Of a stretch of 64,000 nt of DNA, positions 54,668 through 63,257 are shown piece by piece. The notes beneath the pieces were generated by a model that made no database searches, was not told where the DNA came from, and was given only the letters and a program-made list of their open reading frames with translations. The first letter of the stretch is position 1, and every line of letters begins with the position of its first letter. Source of the DNA: a methanogenic archaeon ISO4-H5 (GTDB lineage: Archaea; Thermoplasmatota; Thermoplasmata; Methanomassiliicoccales; Methanomethylophilaceae); contig CP014214.1 in the NCBI GenBank assembly GCA_001560915.1, positions 1,736,001 to 1,800,000 on the forward strand, written 5' to 3'. The translations under genes were made by a program, and so were the position numbers.

Positions 54668-54716
54668 ACCGCCCTTCGGGGCGGTACCCCTCGGCCGGAG
54701 AATTGTCGGCCGGGGG
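54668..54716. terminator. Double hairpin between convergent genes
   Basis: First, ACCGCCC-TTCG-GGGCGGT (54668-54685); second, a ~10-bp stem built on CGGCCG (54688-54716). They lie between the RPA partner and Memo genes and can serve both directions. Confidence 0.6.
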
Positions 54717-54717
54717 A

Positions 54718-55530
54718 TCAGTTCCTGTACATCGCGACGGAGCCGTATCCGACGACAGCACTGCTGTCGTAACCGGCGCTCTCGAACGAATCGGTCTTGT
54801 GAAGCACCTCGATGCGTCCGGGCGTGCTGATCTGCATGGCGACGGCGATGGGGCCGTATCCGCAGACCGAGAGATTGTTCATCCTTACCTCGTCGTACAT
54901 CGCGGCCACGTTGCCGGATGCCACGGCGTTCAGGAAACGGGTATCTGCACGCACAGCCACCTCGCGGGGGACGTAATGCACCAGATCGCTGGATGCCACG
55001 ACAACGACTTTCCTTCCGGCGCATACGGTGCGGATGGCATCGGCCACGCGTTTGGCGGTGGCCATGTCCTGCCTGCCCATGATGATGGGTACGATGCGGG
55101 GCTGCCTGTCGATGTGCTGTATGAACGGTAATTCCACCTCGATGGAGTGCTCCCTGACATGTGCGCGCGAATCGTCGGGTATGAACTCTCTGAGGCGGTA
55201 TGCGATCTCCTTGTGGATCGGGACGGGGCCGAGCGGCGTGCAGTAATCCTCGGTGCTCATCACCGCATCATAGGGGACGCCGTGATGGTCGGGCCCGATC
55301 ACGATATAAGCTTCGGGAAGGCCGTCCTCGGCGATCGCTTTGTACGAATAGGCCGCACAGGTACCGGAATACATGAATCCCGCATGGGGGACCACTACGG
55401 CTGAAAGAGAGCCCTTTCCTGTACATTCTCCCGGTTCTCCGGGACCCTGGATGAAACAACGCCTCACCTGTTCGCTGAGTGCTCCTGCGTCGGCAGGGTA
55501 GAACGAACCCGAAACTGCTGGTACGCGCAT
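54718..55530 (-). CDS. Memo-family protein (AmmeMemoRadiSam B)
   Basis: A 270-residue member of the MEMO1 family. VVPHAGFMYSGTCAAYSYKA, IGPDHHGVPYDAVMS, HSIEVELPFIQH and ASSDLVHYVPRE hold the conserved metal-type His/Asp/Cys positions. Related to extradiol dioxygenases; its role in archaea is unknown. The partner genes of the AmmeMemoRadiSam set are not in this window. Confidence 0.9.
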   Translation of the reverse strand: MRVPAVSGSFYPADAGALSEQVRRCFIQGPGEPGECTGKGSLSAVVVPHAGFMYSGTCAAYSYKAIAEDGLPEAYIVIGPDHHGVPYDAVMSTEDYCTPLGPVPIHKEIAYRLREFIPDDSRAHVREHSIEVELPFIQHIDRQPRIVPIIMGRQDMATAKRVADAIRTVCAGRKVVVVASSDLVHYVPREVAVRADTRFLNAVASGNVAAMYDEVRMNNLSVCGYGPIAVAMQISTPGRIEVLHKTDSFESAGYDSSAVVGYGSVAMYRN

Positions 55531-55605
55531 GAATGGGTGATGACGGTAAGCGTAAAAATAGTGTTCTCCCGGGAGACCCGGGATAAAGGGTTTTGGACTG
55601 TGAAA

Positions 55606-56232
55606 TCAGTACTTTGCCTCGAAGTCTTCGATTTCGAACTTGTAGTCGGCGGGGTCCTTGAGGTCGCCGCGGGCGAGGAGGACTTCCCTGGTGAGGAGCC
55701 AGTACACGCATGCGAGGGAGCGCCTTCCCTTGTTGTTGGTGGGGACGACGAGGTCGACGGATTTGGTCTCGTTGTTGGCGTCGCACATGGCGATGATCGG
55801 GATTCCGAGGTTGAGTGCCTCGGCGAGAGCCTGCTTGTCGGCTGCGGGGTCGGTGACTACGAGCACATCGGGCTCGATGAAGTGGGGGTTGATGGGGTTG
55901 GTGAGGGTTCCGGGGACGAAACGTCCGGCGAAGGCGGGTGCGCCGATTGCCTTGGAGAACTCCCTGGCGGGCCTCTGTCCGTACTGCCTTGCAGAGGTGA
56001 CGAGGATCCTCTTGGGGTCGAAGCTTGCGAGGAAGTGAGCTGCTGCCCTGATCCTCTCGTCGGTCTTCTTGATGTTGAGAACGTAGAGACCGTCCTGCCT
56101 GACCTTGTAGATGAAGTCCTTCATGTCTGCGCTCTTGTACTGGGTTCCGATGTGGACACCGGAGGTGAGGTAGGTCTCCTCAGGAACAAGGAGTTCGCCC
56201 TCAATGACCTGTTTCTCTTCAATGTCTGCCAT
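55606..56232 (-). CDS. 30S ribosomal protein S2
   Basis: A 208-residue S2/SA protein. Signature [26 protein letters not shown] at the N-terminus and [15 protein letters not shown] with NIPI-type motifs later. Its own promoter lies at 56315-56322 with a ~65-nt leader and an AGAGGA site. Alone here, without the usual S2 neighbours. Confidence 0.95.
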   Translation of the reverse strand: MADIEEKQVIEGELLVPEETYLTSGVHIGTQYKSADMKDFIYKVRQDGLYVLNIKKTDERIRAAAHFLASFDPKRILVTSARQYGQRPAREFSKAIGAPAFAGRFVPGTLTNPINPHFIEPDVLVVTDPAADKQALAEALNLGIPIIAMCDANNETKSVDLVVPTNNKGRRSLACVYWLLTREVLLARGDLKDPADYKFEIEDFEAKY

Positions 56233-56314
56233 TTTGATTCCTCTTTGATGAGTGTTCGTTCGAACTTCCCGATAGACGGGAGTTCGCGACTGAGCCCGTG
56301 TACTCGCAACTTCG

Positions 56315-56322
56315 TTATATAG
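56315..56322 (-). promoter_or_regulatory. TATA box of rpsB
   Basis: The minus strand reads ACTATATAACG; predicted start near 56293. Confidence 0.6.
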
Positions 56323-56370
56323 TTTATGCGCGCGTTTAAGTTAGTTAAACTACAAAATCCGTGCGCGCGT

Positions 56371-56378
56371 AATATAAT
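56371..56378 (+). promoter_or_regulatory. TATA box of DUF2240 gene
   Basis: TAATATAATGG; predicted start near 56400, downstream of the GTG at 56384, which favours the ATG at 56420 as the true start. Confidence 0.55.
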
Positions 56379-56419
56379 GGACGGTGGGTATTTTTACCGA
56401 AACCGTATTGCAAGACAGG

Positions 56420-56926
56420 ATGAACGCGGAACTCGAGGTCTGTGCGGCAGCATTCTTCCGTATCAAGGGGAAGAATGTGGTCACCGAACAGGAATTCACA
56501 ATGTCTGTCGCCTTCGACAACAAATGGATGTCCGTGAAGGAGGCCGAACAGCTCATCAAATCCCTCGTGTCCGCCGGCATTCTGGTGAAGAGCAACGGTT
56601 ACCTCAAACCGGCCAACGATCTGTCCGCGGTCCATGTACCTATCGCATACAGACCTTCGGAAGAACTCAGAAAATCGCTTGCTGGCACTTCCGAAACCAA
56701 GGCTCCCACGGCAGCCCCCGAACCCCCAGCGGACATCTTCATGGAGCTCATCGGTGTCGCCGTGGCGAACGGTATTCCCAAAGGGAAGTTCGTGGCTGAG
56801 AGCAACATAATCAAGAAACGCCTCGGAGTGGAGACCTGCGTCGCCGCCCTGCTCCTGCTGCGTGACAACGGTATCAAAATAGATGGGTACAAGGACCGGG
56901 TGTATACCCAGGTCCTTGGAAAATGA
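56420..56926 (+). CDS. DUF2240-type archaeal protein
   Basis: A 168-residue protein that looks like the archaeal DUF2240 family: a winged-helix N-terminal half (TEQEFTMSVAFDNKWMSVKEAEQLI), a Pro/Ala linker and a second small helical half. The frame opens at a GTG at 56384, but the TATA position and family length favour the ATG at 56420. Convergent with MBF1 4 bp away. Function unknown. Confidence 0.8.
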   Translation: MNAELEVCAAAFFRIKGKNVVTEQEFTMSVAFDNKWMSVKEAEQLIKSLVSAGILVKSNGYLKPANDLSAVHVPIAYRPSEELRKSLAGTSETKAPTAAPEPPADIFMELIGVAVANGIPKGKFVAESNIIKKRLGVETCVAALLLLRDNGIKIDGYKDRVYTQVLGK

Positions 56927-56930
56927 GTTT

Positions 56931-57443
56931 TCACTTCTCGGTCTTGATGAAGTTGCCGAGGGTCATACCCTGGGACTTCTGACTGCCGCTGACGGCTCCG
57001 CCTTCCTGGACGGCCTCCTTCAGCTTGATACCGAGAGCCCTCTCGAGCTTGGAAATGAGTTTGTCGTCGGGGACCAGCGACTGTGCCTCGATCTTGAGGA
57101 TCGTTCCCTTCTTCTCGTTGATGGACTTGGCGAACTGCTCCTCGGTCATGCCGGTCTTGAGACGGGCCTTGCGGACCACTGAACCGTAATCGTCGATGAG
57201 CTCCACACCGCCGTTGGCAGCATAGATGTCACGGGTCTGCATACGCCTCTCCCTTTTCTCGAGCCTCTCCTCGATAACGGTCATGTTGCCTCCGCCGGAC
57301 GAGTAACGGCCATCGTCGGACTTGCTGGAGGGTTTGTAACTGTCTCCAAATTTTGCACAGTTGGAACAGAGATTGAGCTTCGCGCCCTGCACCATCATGG
57401 GGCGGGTGGCGGGCACATCTTTCCCACACATCTCGCAAATCAT
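56931..57443 (-). CDS. Multiprotein bridging factor MBF1-like
   Basis: A 170-residue regulator. An N-terminal zinc ribbon (CEMCGKDV...CSNC) and a Cro-type helix-turn-helix (about 88-145, KTGMTEEQFAKSINEKKGTI) are the archaeal MBF1 layout. It may bridge TBP and other factors. TATA at 57467-57474 puts the start next to the ATG. Confidence 0.9.
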   Translation of the reverse strand: MICEMCGKDVPATRPMMVQGAKLNLCSNCAKFGDSYKPSSKSDDGRYSSGGGNMTVIEERLEKRERRMQTRDIYAANGGVELIDDYGSVVRKARLKTGMTEEQFAKSINEKKGTILKIEAQSLVPDDKLISKLERALGIKLKEAVQEGGAVSGSQKSQGMTLGNFIKTEK

Positions 57444-57466
57444 ACTGGCTCATATTCCGTAAAACA

Positions 57467-57474
57467 CTATAAAT
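57467..57474 (-). promoter_or_regulatory. TATA box of MBF1 gene
   Basis: The minus strand reads GATTTATAGTG, 27 bp from the ATG at 57443; a leaderless or nearly leaderless mRNA is predicted. Confidence 0.55.
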
Positions 57475-57578
57475 CCATCTATTTCGGCCGCATATGTCAT
57501 TCTGAGAGCCGATTACTTCCCTAAATGATAGGTCAAGCTAATTAAAACGCGTGACATAGAGTATATCGGTAGAGCAAA

Positions 57579-58784
57579 ATGGCAGAAGAATCGGATATTG
57601 TGGAACTCAAAGCGAAGATCATCGCTCTGGAGGAACGCAACGTGCGCCTCATGGAGGATCTTCAGAACGCCGAGAACGAGAAACGTTACTCGGAGAGCGA
57701 ACTTTTCAGGCTTCAGAAGGACCTTGCCAGGGTCAGAACCGAACTGGAGAGGCTCAAGAGCCCTCCCCTGGTCATCGGATCCCTCAGGGACATCCTTCCC
57801 GACAACAAGGTCGTTGTGAAGAGCTCCACCGGACCCGACTTCATCGTCTCGGTCTCACAGTACGTGCCCGAGAAGGACCTGGTCCCCGGTGCCAGGGTCT
57901 CTCTCAACAAACAGACCCTGGCTGTCATGGAAGTGCTTCCCGCACCCCTGGACCCCGTCGTCACCGGCGCGGAGATTATGGAGAAACCCGACCTCAGCTA
58001 CGACGACATCGGAGGTCTCAAGGACCAGATGGTCGAGCTCAGGGAGGCTGTCGAGGACCCCCTGCTCAGGCCCGAACTCTACGCCAAAGTCGGAATCAAG
58101 CCTCCGAAGGGAGTGCTCCTGGTCGGTCCCCCCGGAACCGGAAAGACCCTCATGGCCAAAGCCGTCGCCAATGCCACCAACGCCACCTTCATCAGGCTGG
58201 TCGGATCCGAACTCGTACAGAAGTACATCGGAGAGGGTGCCAGGCTCGTCCGCGAACTGTTCGAGCTGGCCAGGGAGAAGGCTCCCAGTATCGTCTTCAT
58301 CGACGAAATCGACTCCGTCGGAGCCAAGAGGGCCGATGTCGCCACCTCCGGAGACAGAGAGGTCCAGAGGACCCTCATGCAGCTGCTGGCCGAACTCGAC
58401 GGATTCACCCCCATGGAGAACGTCAAGATCATCGGAGCAACCAACAGGCCCGACATCCTGGACGATGCACTCCTGAGGCCCGGAAGGTTCGACAGGATCA
58501 TCGAGGTCGGACTGCCCGAGGTAGAGGGCCGTGAGCAGATCTTCAAGATCCACCTCAAGAACATGAACATCTCCAAGAAGGTCAACCCCCACGAACTTGC
58601 GGAGAAGACCGAAGGGGCATCCGGTGCGGAGATCAAGAGCATCTGCACCGAGGCGGGAATGCTGTGCATCCGCGGCAACCGCGACACCATCACTCCCGAA
58701 GACTTCGAGAACGCCCGTGTCAAGGTCCTCGAGAGGAACAAGAACAAGGGCAGCAAGAACATCCCCGAATATCTCTACCAGTGA
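57579..58784 (+). CDS. Proteasome-activating nucleotidase (PAN)
   Basis: A 401-residue AAA+ unfoldase. N-terminal coiled coil (about 1-60), an OB domain, then Walker A GPPGTGKT, Walker B VFIDEIDS and the arginine fingers in LLRPGRFDR. The C-terminus ends LYQ, a HbYX motif that opens the 20S gate. A TATA-like AATTAAAAC is near 57540. It has a T-tailed terminator. Confidence 0.95.
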   Translation: MAEESDIVELKAKIIALEERNVRLMEDLQNAENEKRYSESELFRLQKDLARVRTELERLKSPPLVIGSLRDILPDNKVVVKSSTGPDFIVSVSQYVPEKDLVPGARVSLNKQTLAVMEVLPAPLDPVVTGAEIMEKPDLSYDDIGGLKDQMVELREAVEDPLLRPELYAKVGIKPPKGVLLVGPPGTGKTLMAKAVANATNATFIRLVGSELVQKYIGEGARLVRELFELAREKAPSIVFIDEIDSVGAKRADVATSGDREVQRTLMQLLAELDGFTPMENVKIIGATNRPDILDDALLRPGRFDRIIEVGLPEVEGREQIFKIHLKNMNISKKVNPHELAEKTEGASGAEIKSICTEAGMLCIRGNRDTITPEDFENARVKVLERNKNKGSKNIPEYLYQ

Positions 58785-58791
58785 AACCCGA

Positions 58792-58818
58792 GCCGGAGGG
58801 GATTCCTTCCCCTCTGGC
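58792..58818 (+). terminator. Terminator after pan
   Basis: A 10-bp stem with one G-U pair (58792-58801 with 58809-58818), followed by ACATTAATTTTT. Confidence 0.65.
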
Positions 58819-58842
58819 ACATTAATTTTTCAGGTGTTTTGA

Positions 58843-59850
58843 ATGCCCATCGACGCCAAGGCCGCGGACATCCTCTCAAGAGGATGGTACAAGGAGAAGC
58901 TTGAACCCCACGAATGCGAGTATCTGCTCACGTTCCGCGAGAAATCATCCGAAGCGAACCTCGCGGTATCACTGGCAGGCCGGCATGTTCACAGGGAATG
59001 CTCCGATGTGGGACAGATCTGTGCGGAGATAACCGTCTCCTCCGGCCCCTGCCCCGGCAACTGCAGATTCTGCAGATACGCCGAATGCACGTACATGGGG
59101 AAGTTCTTCGACATCGAAGATGATGTCCTTGCAAGGTACGCGGAGGAGATCGGAGGGTTCTCGGACGTCAGGAGCATCAGGCTCGCCACCTGTGCCGATG
59201 CCAACATCGGGGAACTGTGCAGGCAGATAGGCATCGTGAAGGACCATGCCAAACGCGGCACCAGGATATTCGTGAACACCCGCGACCTGCTGGCCGATGA
59301 ATGCCGCATGCTGAAGGAGGCGGGCGCTTACGGGGCATATCACTCCTGCAGGATCGGCGAGGGGAAGGATACGGGGTTCAAACCCGAGAAACGTCTTGAC
59401 ACTATAGCCAACCTGACGCGCGCCGGACTGCAGGTGATCGCGGGGGTGGAACCGATTGGTCCGGAACATTCCGCACACGACGTGGTAGATTCTTTTTACA
59501 GGATACTCGACCTCCGCTGCATGAACGCGGAGGTCTACGCCAGAGAACCAGTGGTGGGAACGGAATTCAACCAATTCGGCAAGCTTAGCCCCGCCAGGCT
59601 GGCACAGATAAAAGCGGTGCTCACCCTGGCCTCGTCGTGGTACGACCCGCCTGTCAGGATACAGTACCAGGGGGCCTTCATATCGGACCAGAACTGCGTC
59701 ATAGCGCAATACGACGGGAAGACCGGCAAGGAAAGGCTGGAAGCTGCCCGCAGGCGTCTTTTCAACAACGGATTCAGGCGCATCCTGAAGACCGACGACT
59801 CGACGGTGGAACTCAGCCTGATGTATCTCCGTCAGACCGGATCGGTGTGA
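58843..59850 (+). CDS. Biotin-synthase-like radical SAM protein (paralogue)
   Basis: A 335-residue radical SAM protein with CPGNCRFC (CxxxCxxC, about residues 66-73), VNTRDLL, AYHSCRIGEGKD and GVEPIGPEHS. These match the protein at 3480-4471 in order and spacing. BioB/HmdB-like group; substrate unknown. The start ATG is 25 bp after the pan terminator. Its C-terminal half lacks the CACC insertion of the paralogue. Convergent with the GPN GTPase gene, their stops adjoining. Confidence 0.88.
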   Translation: MPIDAKAADILSRGWYKEKLEPHECEYLLTFREKSSEANLAVSLAGRHVHRECSDVGQICAEITVSSGPCPGNCRFCRYAECTYMGKFFDIEDDVLARYAEEIGGFSDVRSIRLATCADANIGELCRQIGIVKDHAKRGTRIFVNTRDLLADECRMLKEAGAYGAYHSCRIGEGKDTGFKPEKRLDTIANLTRAGLQVIAGVEPIGPEHSAHDVVDSFYRILDLRCMNAEVYAREPVVGTEFNQFGKLSPARLAQIKAVLTLASSWYDPPVRIQYQGAFISDQNCVIAQYDGKTGKERLEAARRRLFNNGFRRILKTDDSTVELSLMYLRQTGSV

Positions 59851-60618
59851 TCAGGCATCTTTTCCGGAATCGTCTCCGCCGTGGAACTGCAGCTGCACCG
59901 CGGCATAGATCTCGGGAAGACCGACTCCCGTCTCGGAAGATACTGATCTCATCTCCCCGAACACCCCGGTGTCCTCCAGAGCGCGGAACAGTTCCATACC
60001 GATGATCGACTCGGGATCCTTATCCTCGTCGAGCAGGCAGCCGTAGAGGGAATCGGGATTGTTGTACCAGTCGAGGATCCTGGAGATCTCCTCATCCTTG
60101 AGGACGTCCGCCTTGGACAGGAGGTTGATGATGGGCATGTTCATCCTGAACTGTACGAGCGATGCGAGGGTCATGGTGGAAACGAAACCGTTCGCGCTGC
60201 GGTACAGTGTGGGATCCGAGAGGTACACCATGAGGGATCTCTCCTTACCCAGCGATTTCACAACTACCTGGGACGACTCCCTGAAAGCGAAAAGTTCCAG
60301 CTGACCGGGAGTGTCGATCAGCACATAATCAACGTCATAGGTATCCAGGATACTGCTGATCTTGTCGATGTTGACCGCCATGAGATCCGCAGCTGCAATC
60401 TGGGCACCGTTGGGTCCGAGACCGCACTGGGACATGACGTCCTCGAGGTTGATCCACTCGCGGATATCGATGTCTGGCACATACGGAAGCTTCTCCGCAC
60501 CAGGATCGAGATTGATGATTATGGAATCGATCTCGTTGTCATCGAGCCATTTCTTGAAGGCTCCGACCATGGTGCTCTTACCGCTTCCAGCAGTCCCGAC
60601 GAAGTAGACGTTGTTCAT
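59851..60618 (-). CDS. GPN-loop GTPase
   Basis: A 255-residue P-loop GTPase. Walker A GTAGSGKST, the GPN signature in GLGPNGAQ, switch region DTPGQLELF and the G4-like LSKAD. Archaeal homologues dimerise; role is unclear (RNA polymerase assembly in eukaryotes). The ATG at 60618 is about 32 bp from a TATA-like TTAAAAAA site. Longer frames upstream overlap the next promoter and are rejected. Confidence 0.92.
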   Translation of the reverse strand: MNNVYFVGTAGSGKSTMVGAFKKWLDDNEIDSIIINLDPGAEKLPYVPDIDIREWINLEDVMSQCGLGPNGAQIAAADLMAVNIDKISSILDTYDVDYVLIDTPGQLELFAFRESSQVVVKSLGKERSLMVYLSDPTLYRSANGFVSTMTLASLVQFRMNMPIINLLSKADVLKDEEISRILDWYNNPDSLYGCLLDEDKDPESIIGMELFRALEDTGVFGEMRSVSSETGVGLPEIYAAVQLQFHGGDDSGKDA

Positions 60619-60646
60619 GTTTTCAGGCACATATAGCGAAGAATGC

Positions 60647-60654
60647 TTAAAAAA
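60647..60654 (-). promoter_or_regulatory. TATA-like box of GPN GTPase
   Basis: The minus strand reads TTTTTTAAGC, near the expected distance from the ATG at 60618. Confidence 0.4.
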
Positions 60655-60694
60655 TCCTCGTTTTTGTACCCTGGCCATGGCCAGACGTCCCCAT

Positions 60695-60702
60695 AATATA
60701 AT
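60695..60702 (+). promoter_or_regulatory. TATA box of DUF998-like gene
   Basis: ATAATATAATAAAG; predicted start near 60722-60724 coincides with the ATG at 60722, a leaderless case. Confidence 0.6.
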
Positions 60703-60721
60703 AAAGTGGAAAAACCTACGC

Positions 60722-61327
60722 ATGTTTATGAACACGAACTTTAAGACCCACTCTGCCGCTATCGGCTGGGTTGGAATTCTCGCCGTGACCGCATTCATCG
60801 CAATGTGGCTTGCCTGTTACCAGGCAGACAGTTCGTGGACTTGGGGATACAACTCGCTCAGTGACTTCGGTATCTCCTACGGCACTCCCGCGGCCAACTA
60901 CTTCAACTATGGAATGGTTACCGTCGGAGCACTCCTCGCTGTCTACGGTATCGGAAGGCTTCAGTACAACAAGAAGAAAGGCGGATACGCTGCCGGAGGA
61001 ATCTTCCTCGCCATGGCCGGATTCACCATCCTCCTCATCGGACTCCTTACCAAGGATGTCCAAAGCGCGGACTACCACAACTTCTTCGCAGTCCTCACCG
61101 CGATGTTCCTTGCACTCGCACTCATCGCAATCACCGTCCAGGAATACAAGGACGGTATGGTCCTCCCCCTCGGAGTCTCCATCTTCGTCGTCGTGGCCAT
61201 CGCTGCTTTCGCACTCCTCTTCAACTTTGCCAAGTTCGAGGTCTACGCAATCGTCGCTGGACTCCTTTGGGTCGCAGTCGACGCAGCTATCATGATCGCA
61301 ACTGGCATCAAGGAGGGAAGGCAGTAA
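60722..61327 (+). CDS. DUF998-like membrane protein
   Basis: A 201-residue protein with six membrane helices. NSLSDFGISYGTPAANYFNYG after the first helix matches the DUF998 pattern. Start at 60722 (leaderless) or at the second ATG 60728. It forms a unit with the membrane protein right after it. Function unknown. Ends in TAA. Confidence 0.85.
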   Translation: MFMNTNFKTHSAAIGWVGILAVTAFIAMWLACYQADSSWTWGYNSLSDFGISYGTPAANYFNYGMVTVGALLAVYGIGRLQYNKKKGGYAAGGIFLAMAGFTILLIGLLTKDVQSADYHNFFAVLTAMFLALALIAITVQEYKDGMVLPLGVSIFVVVAIAAFALLFNFAKFEVYAIVAGLLWVAVDAAIMIATGIKEGRQ

Positions 61328-61663
61328 ATGAAGAGCAACTACGCTGGACTTGCAGTCGGTTGCATCGGAGGATGCGTTTCCATCATCGGAATGGCCCTCT
61401 ACTACACCCACGCCGAGAGCGCTATCGCCACTATCGGAGTCCTACTCCTCCTCGGAGCCATGTTCTTCGGTGCCGCAGGCGGATTCAGCAAATACGGACC
61501 TTGGACTCCCAAGGCACTCACCGTCTACACCTTCCTCGTCGTCACTGTCGCGGCAGTCGCCACCCTTGGCGAGATCTTCGAGGTACTCTTCGGTGCAGTC
61601 GAGATCGTACTTGCAATCATCCTTGCAGTTCTCGCATACATTCAGATCCCCAACGAGAACTGA
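61328..61663 (+). CDS. Four-helix membrane protein
   Basis: A 111-residue protein with four membrane helices, starting immediately after the TAA of the DUF998-like gene. Ribosome site GGAGGG lies before the start. No family recognised; it is probably a partner of the upstream protein. Confidence 0.8.
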   Translation: MKSNYAGLAVGCIGGCVSIIGMALYYTHAESAIATIGVLLLLGAMFFGAAGGFSKYGPWTPKALTVYTFLVVTVAAVATLGEIFEVLFGAVEIVLAIILAVLAYIQIPNEN

Positions 61664-61674
61664 ACAAATCACTT

Positions 61675-61690
61675 CCGGCCTTCGGGCCGG
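61675..61690 (+). terminator. Terminator after membrane protein pair
   Basis: CCGGCC-TTCG-GGCCGG (6-bp stem, UUCG loop), followed by TTACCATTTTTTAA. Confidence 0.7.
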
Positions 61691-61728
61691 TTACCATTTT
61701 TTAATCCTGCTACAAAGAATGGAGTAAA

Positions 61729-61736
61729 TTTTATAT
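61729..61736 (+). promoter_or_regulatory. TATA box of ribK
   Basis: TTTTATAT, 28 bp from the GTG at 61760; predicts a leaderless mRNA with a GTG start. Confidence 0.6.
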
Positions 61737-61759
61737 CACGTCGTCTGCGTTACGGACGC

Positions 61760-62416
61760 GTGGATGAGAAGTACACGTTCGCTCTGAGAAAGATAGCCCT
61801 TCTCGGAGGTATCGACGACTATATCGCAGTATCATCGAGGGAGCTAGGAGATATCCTCGAGATGAGCCAGCAATCCGCATCCAAGAGGATCTTGGAGCTT
61901 CTGGAACTGGGACTCATCGTTCGCGACCTGGGCGCCAGAAAACAGAGAATCAAGCTCACCGCCACAGGGGTTGATGAACTGAAAAAGGAATACAACGAAC
62001 ACCGCAGGATATTCGAGCTGACCGACCACATCACCCTGCACGGCACCGTCAAGGACGGAATGGGGGAGGGACAGTACTACATCGACCAGGAAGGCTACAA
62101 GGTGCAGTTCGAAAAGAAGCTCGGATTCAAACCCTATCCCGGCACCCTGAACATCTCTGTGGACAAGGAGGACGTCGGCAAGCTCGATGTCATAAAGAGC
62201 ACCGCAGGCATCCCCATCGAGGGATTCAACTACGGCGGCAGGACCTTCGGCGATGTGATTGCTTACAAATCCAAGATCAAGAACATCGACTGTGCCATAG
62301 TGGTACCCGCCAGGTCCCACTACGTGGACATCATCGAGATAATCTGTCAGTACCACCTGAGGAGAACCCTCAGTCTCAACACCGACGACCGCGTCGATGT
62401 AAAAGTAAACCTTTGA
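61760..62416 (+). CDS. CTP-dependent riboflavin kinase with HTH domain
   Basis: A 218-residue archaeal RibK. The N-terminal 85 residues are a winged helix (SSRELGDILEMSQQSASKRI), then the kinase: GEGQYYIDQEGYKVQFEKKL, KPYPGTLNISV and PARSHYVDIIEI. It makes FMN using CTP. The HTH likely controls riboflavin or related genes. GTG start fits the TATA position. Convergent with purQ. Confidence 0.93.
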   Translation: MDEKYTFALRKIALLGGIDDYIAVSSRELGDILEMSQQSASKRILELLELGLIVRDLGARKQRIKLTATGVDELKKEYNEHRRIFELTDHITLHGTVKDGMGEGQYYIDQEGYKVQFEKKLGFKPYPGTLNISVDKEDVGKLDVIKSTAGIPIEGFNYGGRTFGDVIAYKSKIKNIDCAIVVPARSHYVDIIEIICQYHLRRTLSLNTDDRVDVKVNL

Positions 62417-62417
62417 A

Positions 62418-62436
62418 CCGGGGGGTTTCCCCCCGG
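62418..62436. terminator. Terminator between ribK and purQ
   Basis: An 8-bp stem (62418-62425 with 62429-62436) and TTT loop, directly after the ribK stop and before purQ's stop, usable both ways. Confidence 0.6.
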
Positions 62437-62438
62437 GA

Positions 62439-63257
62439 TCATTTCTTGCTAAGATATTTCATCACGGAAGTGAAGATGCACTTACCGTCCCCGTCATCCG
62501 ATTTGTGGTTGCGGGTCCAGTCAGGACCGGTGTAAGCGGTCATGACACGCTCGGGGTGGGGCATCATTCCAAGGACGTTTCCTGCGGGGTTGCAGATACC
62601 TGCGATATCCGAAGGAGAGCCGTTGGGGTTCCAGGGATAGGTTGCGCGGCCTCCGTCGGGGGTCACGTAGCGGAACACGACCTGATCGTTATCCTCCAGC
62701 TTGGAGGTGAAGTCAGGGATGTTGCTCATGAGCTTTCCCTCTCCGTGTGCGGAGGGGCACAGGAGGACCTTTCCTTTGGGGATGTCCGAGGTGAAGATGC
62801 ACTTGCCGCGGTTGTCGTTCCTCAGATAGGACGGCCTGCATTCGAACCTTCCGGAATCGTTGTTGTACAGGGCTGCGGTAGGCTCATCGGACATGATGTC
62901 GTCGAGAGCGGGCAGGAGACCGAGCTCTACGAGAATCTGGAATCCGTTACACACTCCGAGGACGGGCTTTCCCTCCTCGACGAAGGTGCGGAGTTCCTTG
63001 CCGATGCCTGCTTTCATCCTCGATGCGAAGATTGCACCCGCACGGACATAATCCCCTGCGGAGAATCCTCCGGGGATTGCCAGTACATCATAGTCCTCCA
63101 GGTTCCTCCTGAGGCTGGGATCGCATTGTCCCAGCAGCTGTTTCAGATGGACCTTCTCGGACTTGGCGCCAACCATCTCGAAGGCGTTGGCCATCTCGTC
63201 CTCGCAGTTGGTCCCTTCGATCCTGACCACACATACCCTTACGTCTTCTGCCTTCAT
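62439..63257 (-). CDS. FGAM synthase subunit PurQ
   Basis: A 272-residue glutamine amidotransferase subunit. The nucleophile Cys is in VLGVCNGFQILVELG, with the His/Glu near the C-terminus (MMPHPERVMTAYTG). It delivers ammonia to PurL in purine synthesis. It overlaps purL by 4 nt (ATGA). Confidence 0.95.
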   Translation of the reverse strand: MKAEDVRVCVVRIEGTNCEDEMANAFEMVGAKSEKVHLKQLLGQCDPSLRRNLEDYDVLAIPGGFSAGDYVRAGAIFASRMKAGIGKELRTFVEEGKPVLGVCNGFQILVELGLLPALDDIMSDEPTAALYNNDSGRFECRPSYLRNDNRGKCIFTSDIPKGKVLLCPSAHGEGKLMSNIPDFTSKLEDNDQVVFRYVTPDGGRATYPWNPNGSPSDIAGICNPAGNVLGMMPHPERVMTAYTGPDWTRNHKSDDGDGKCIFTSVMKYLSKK

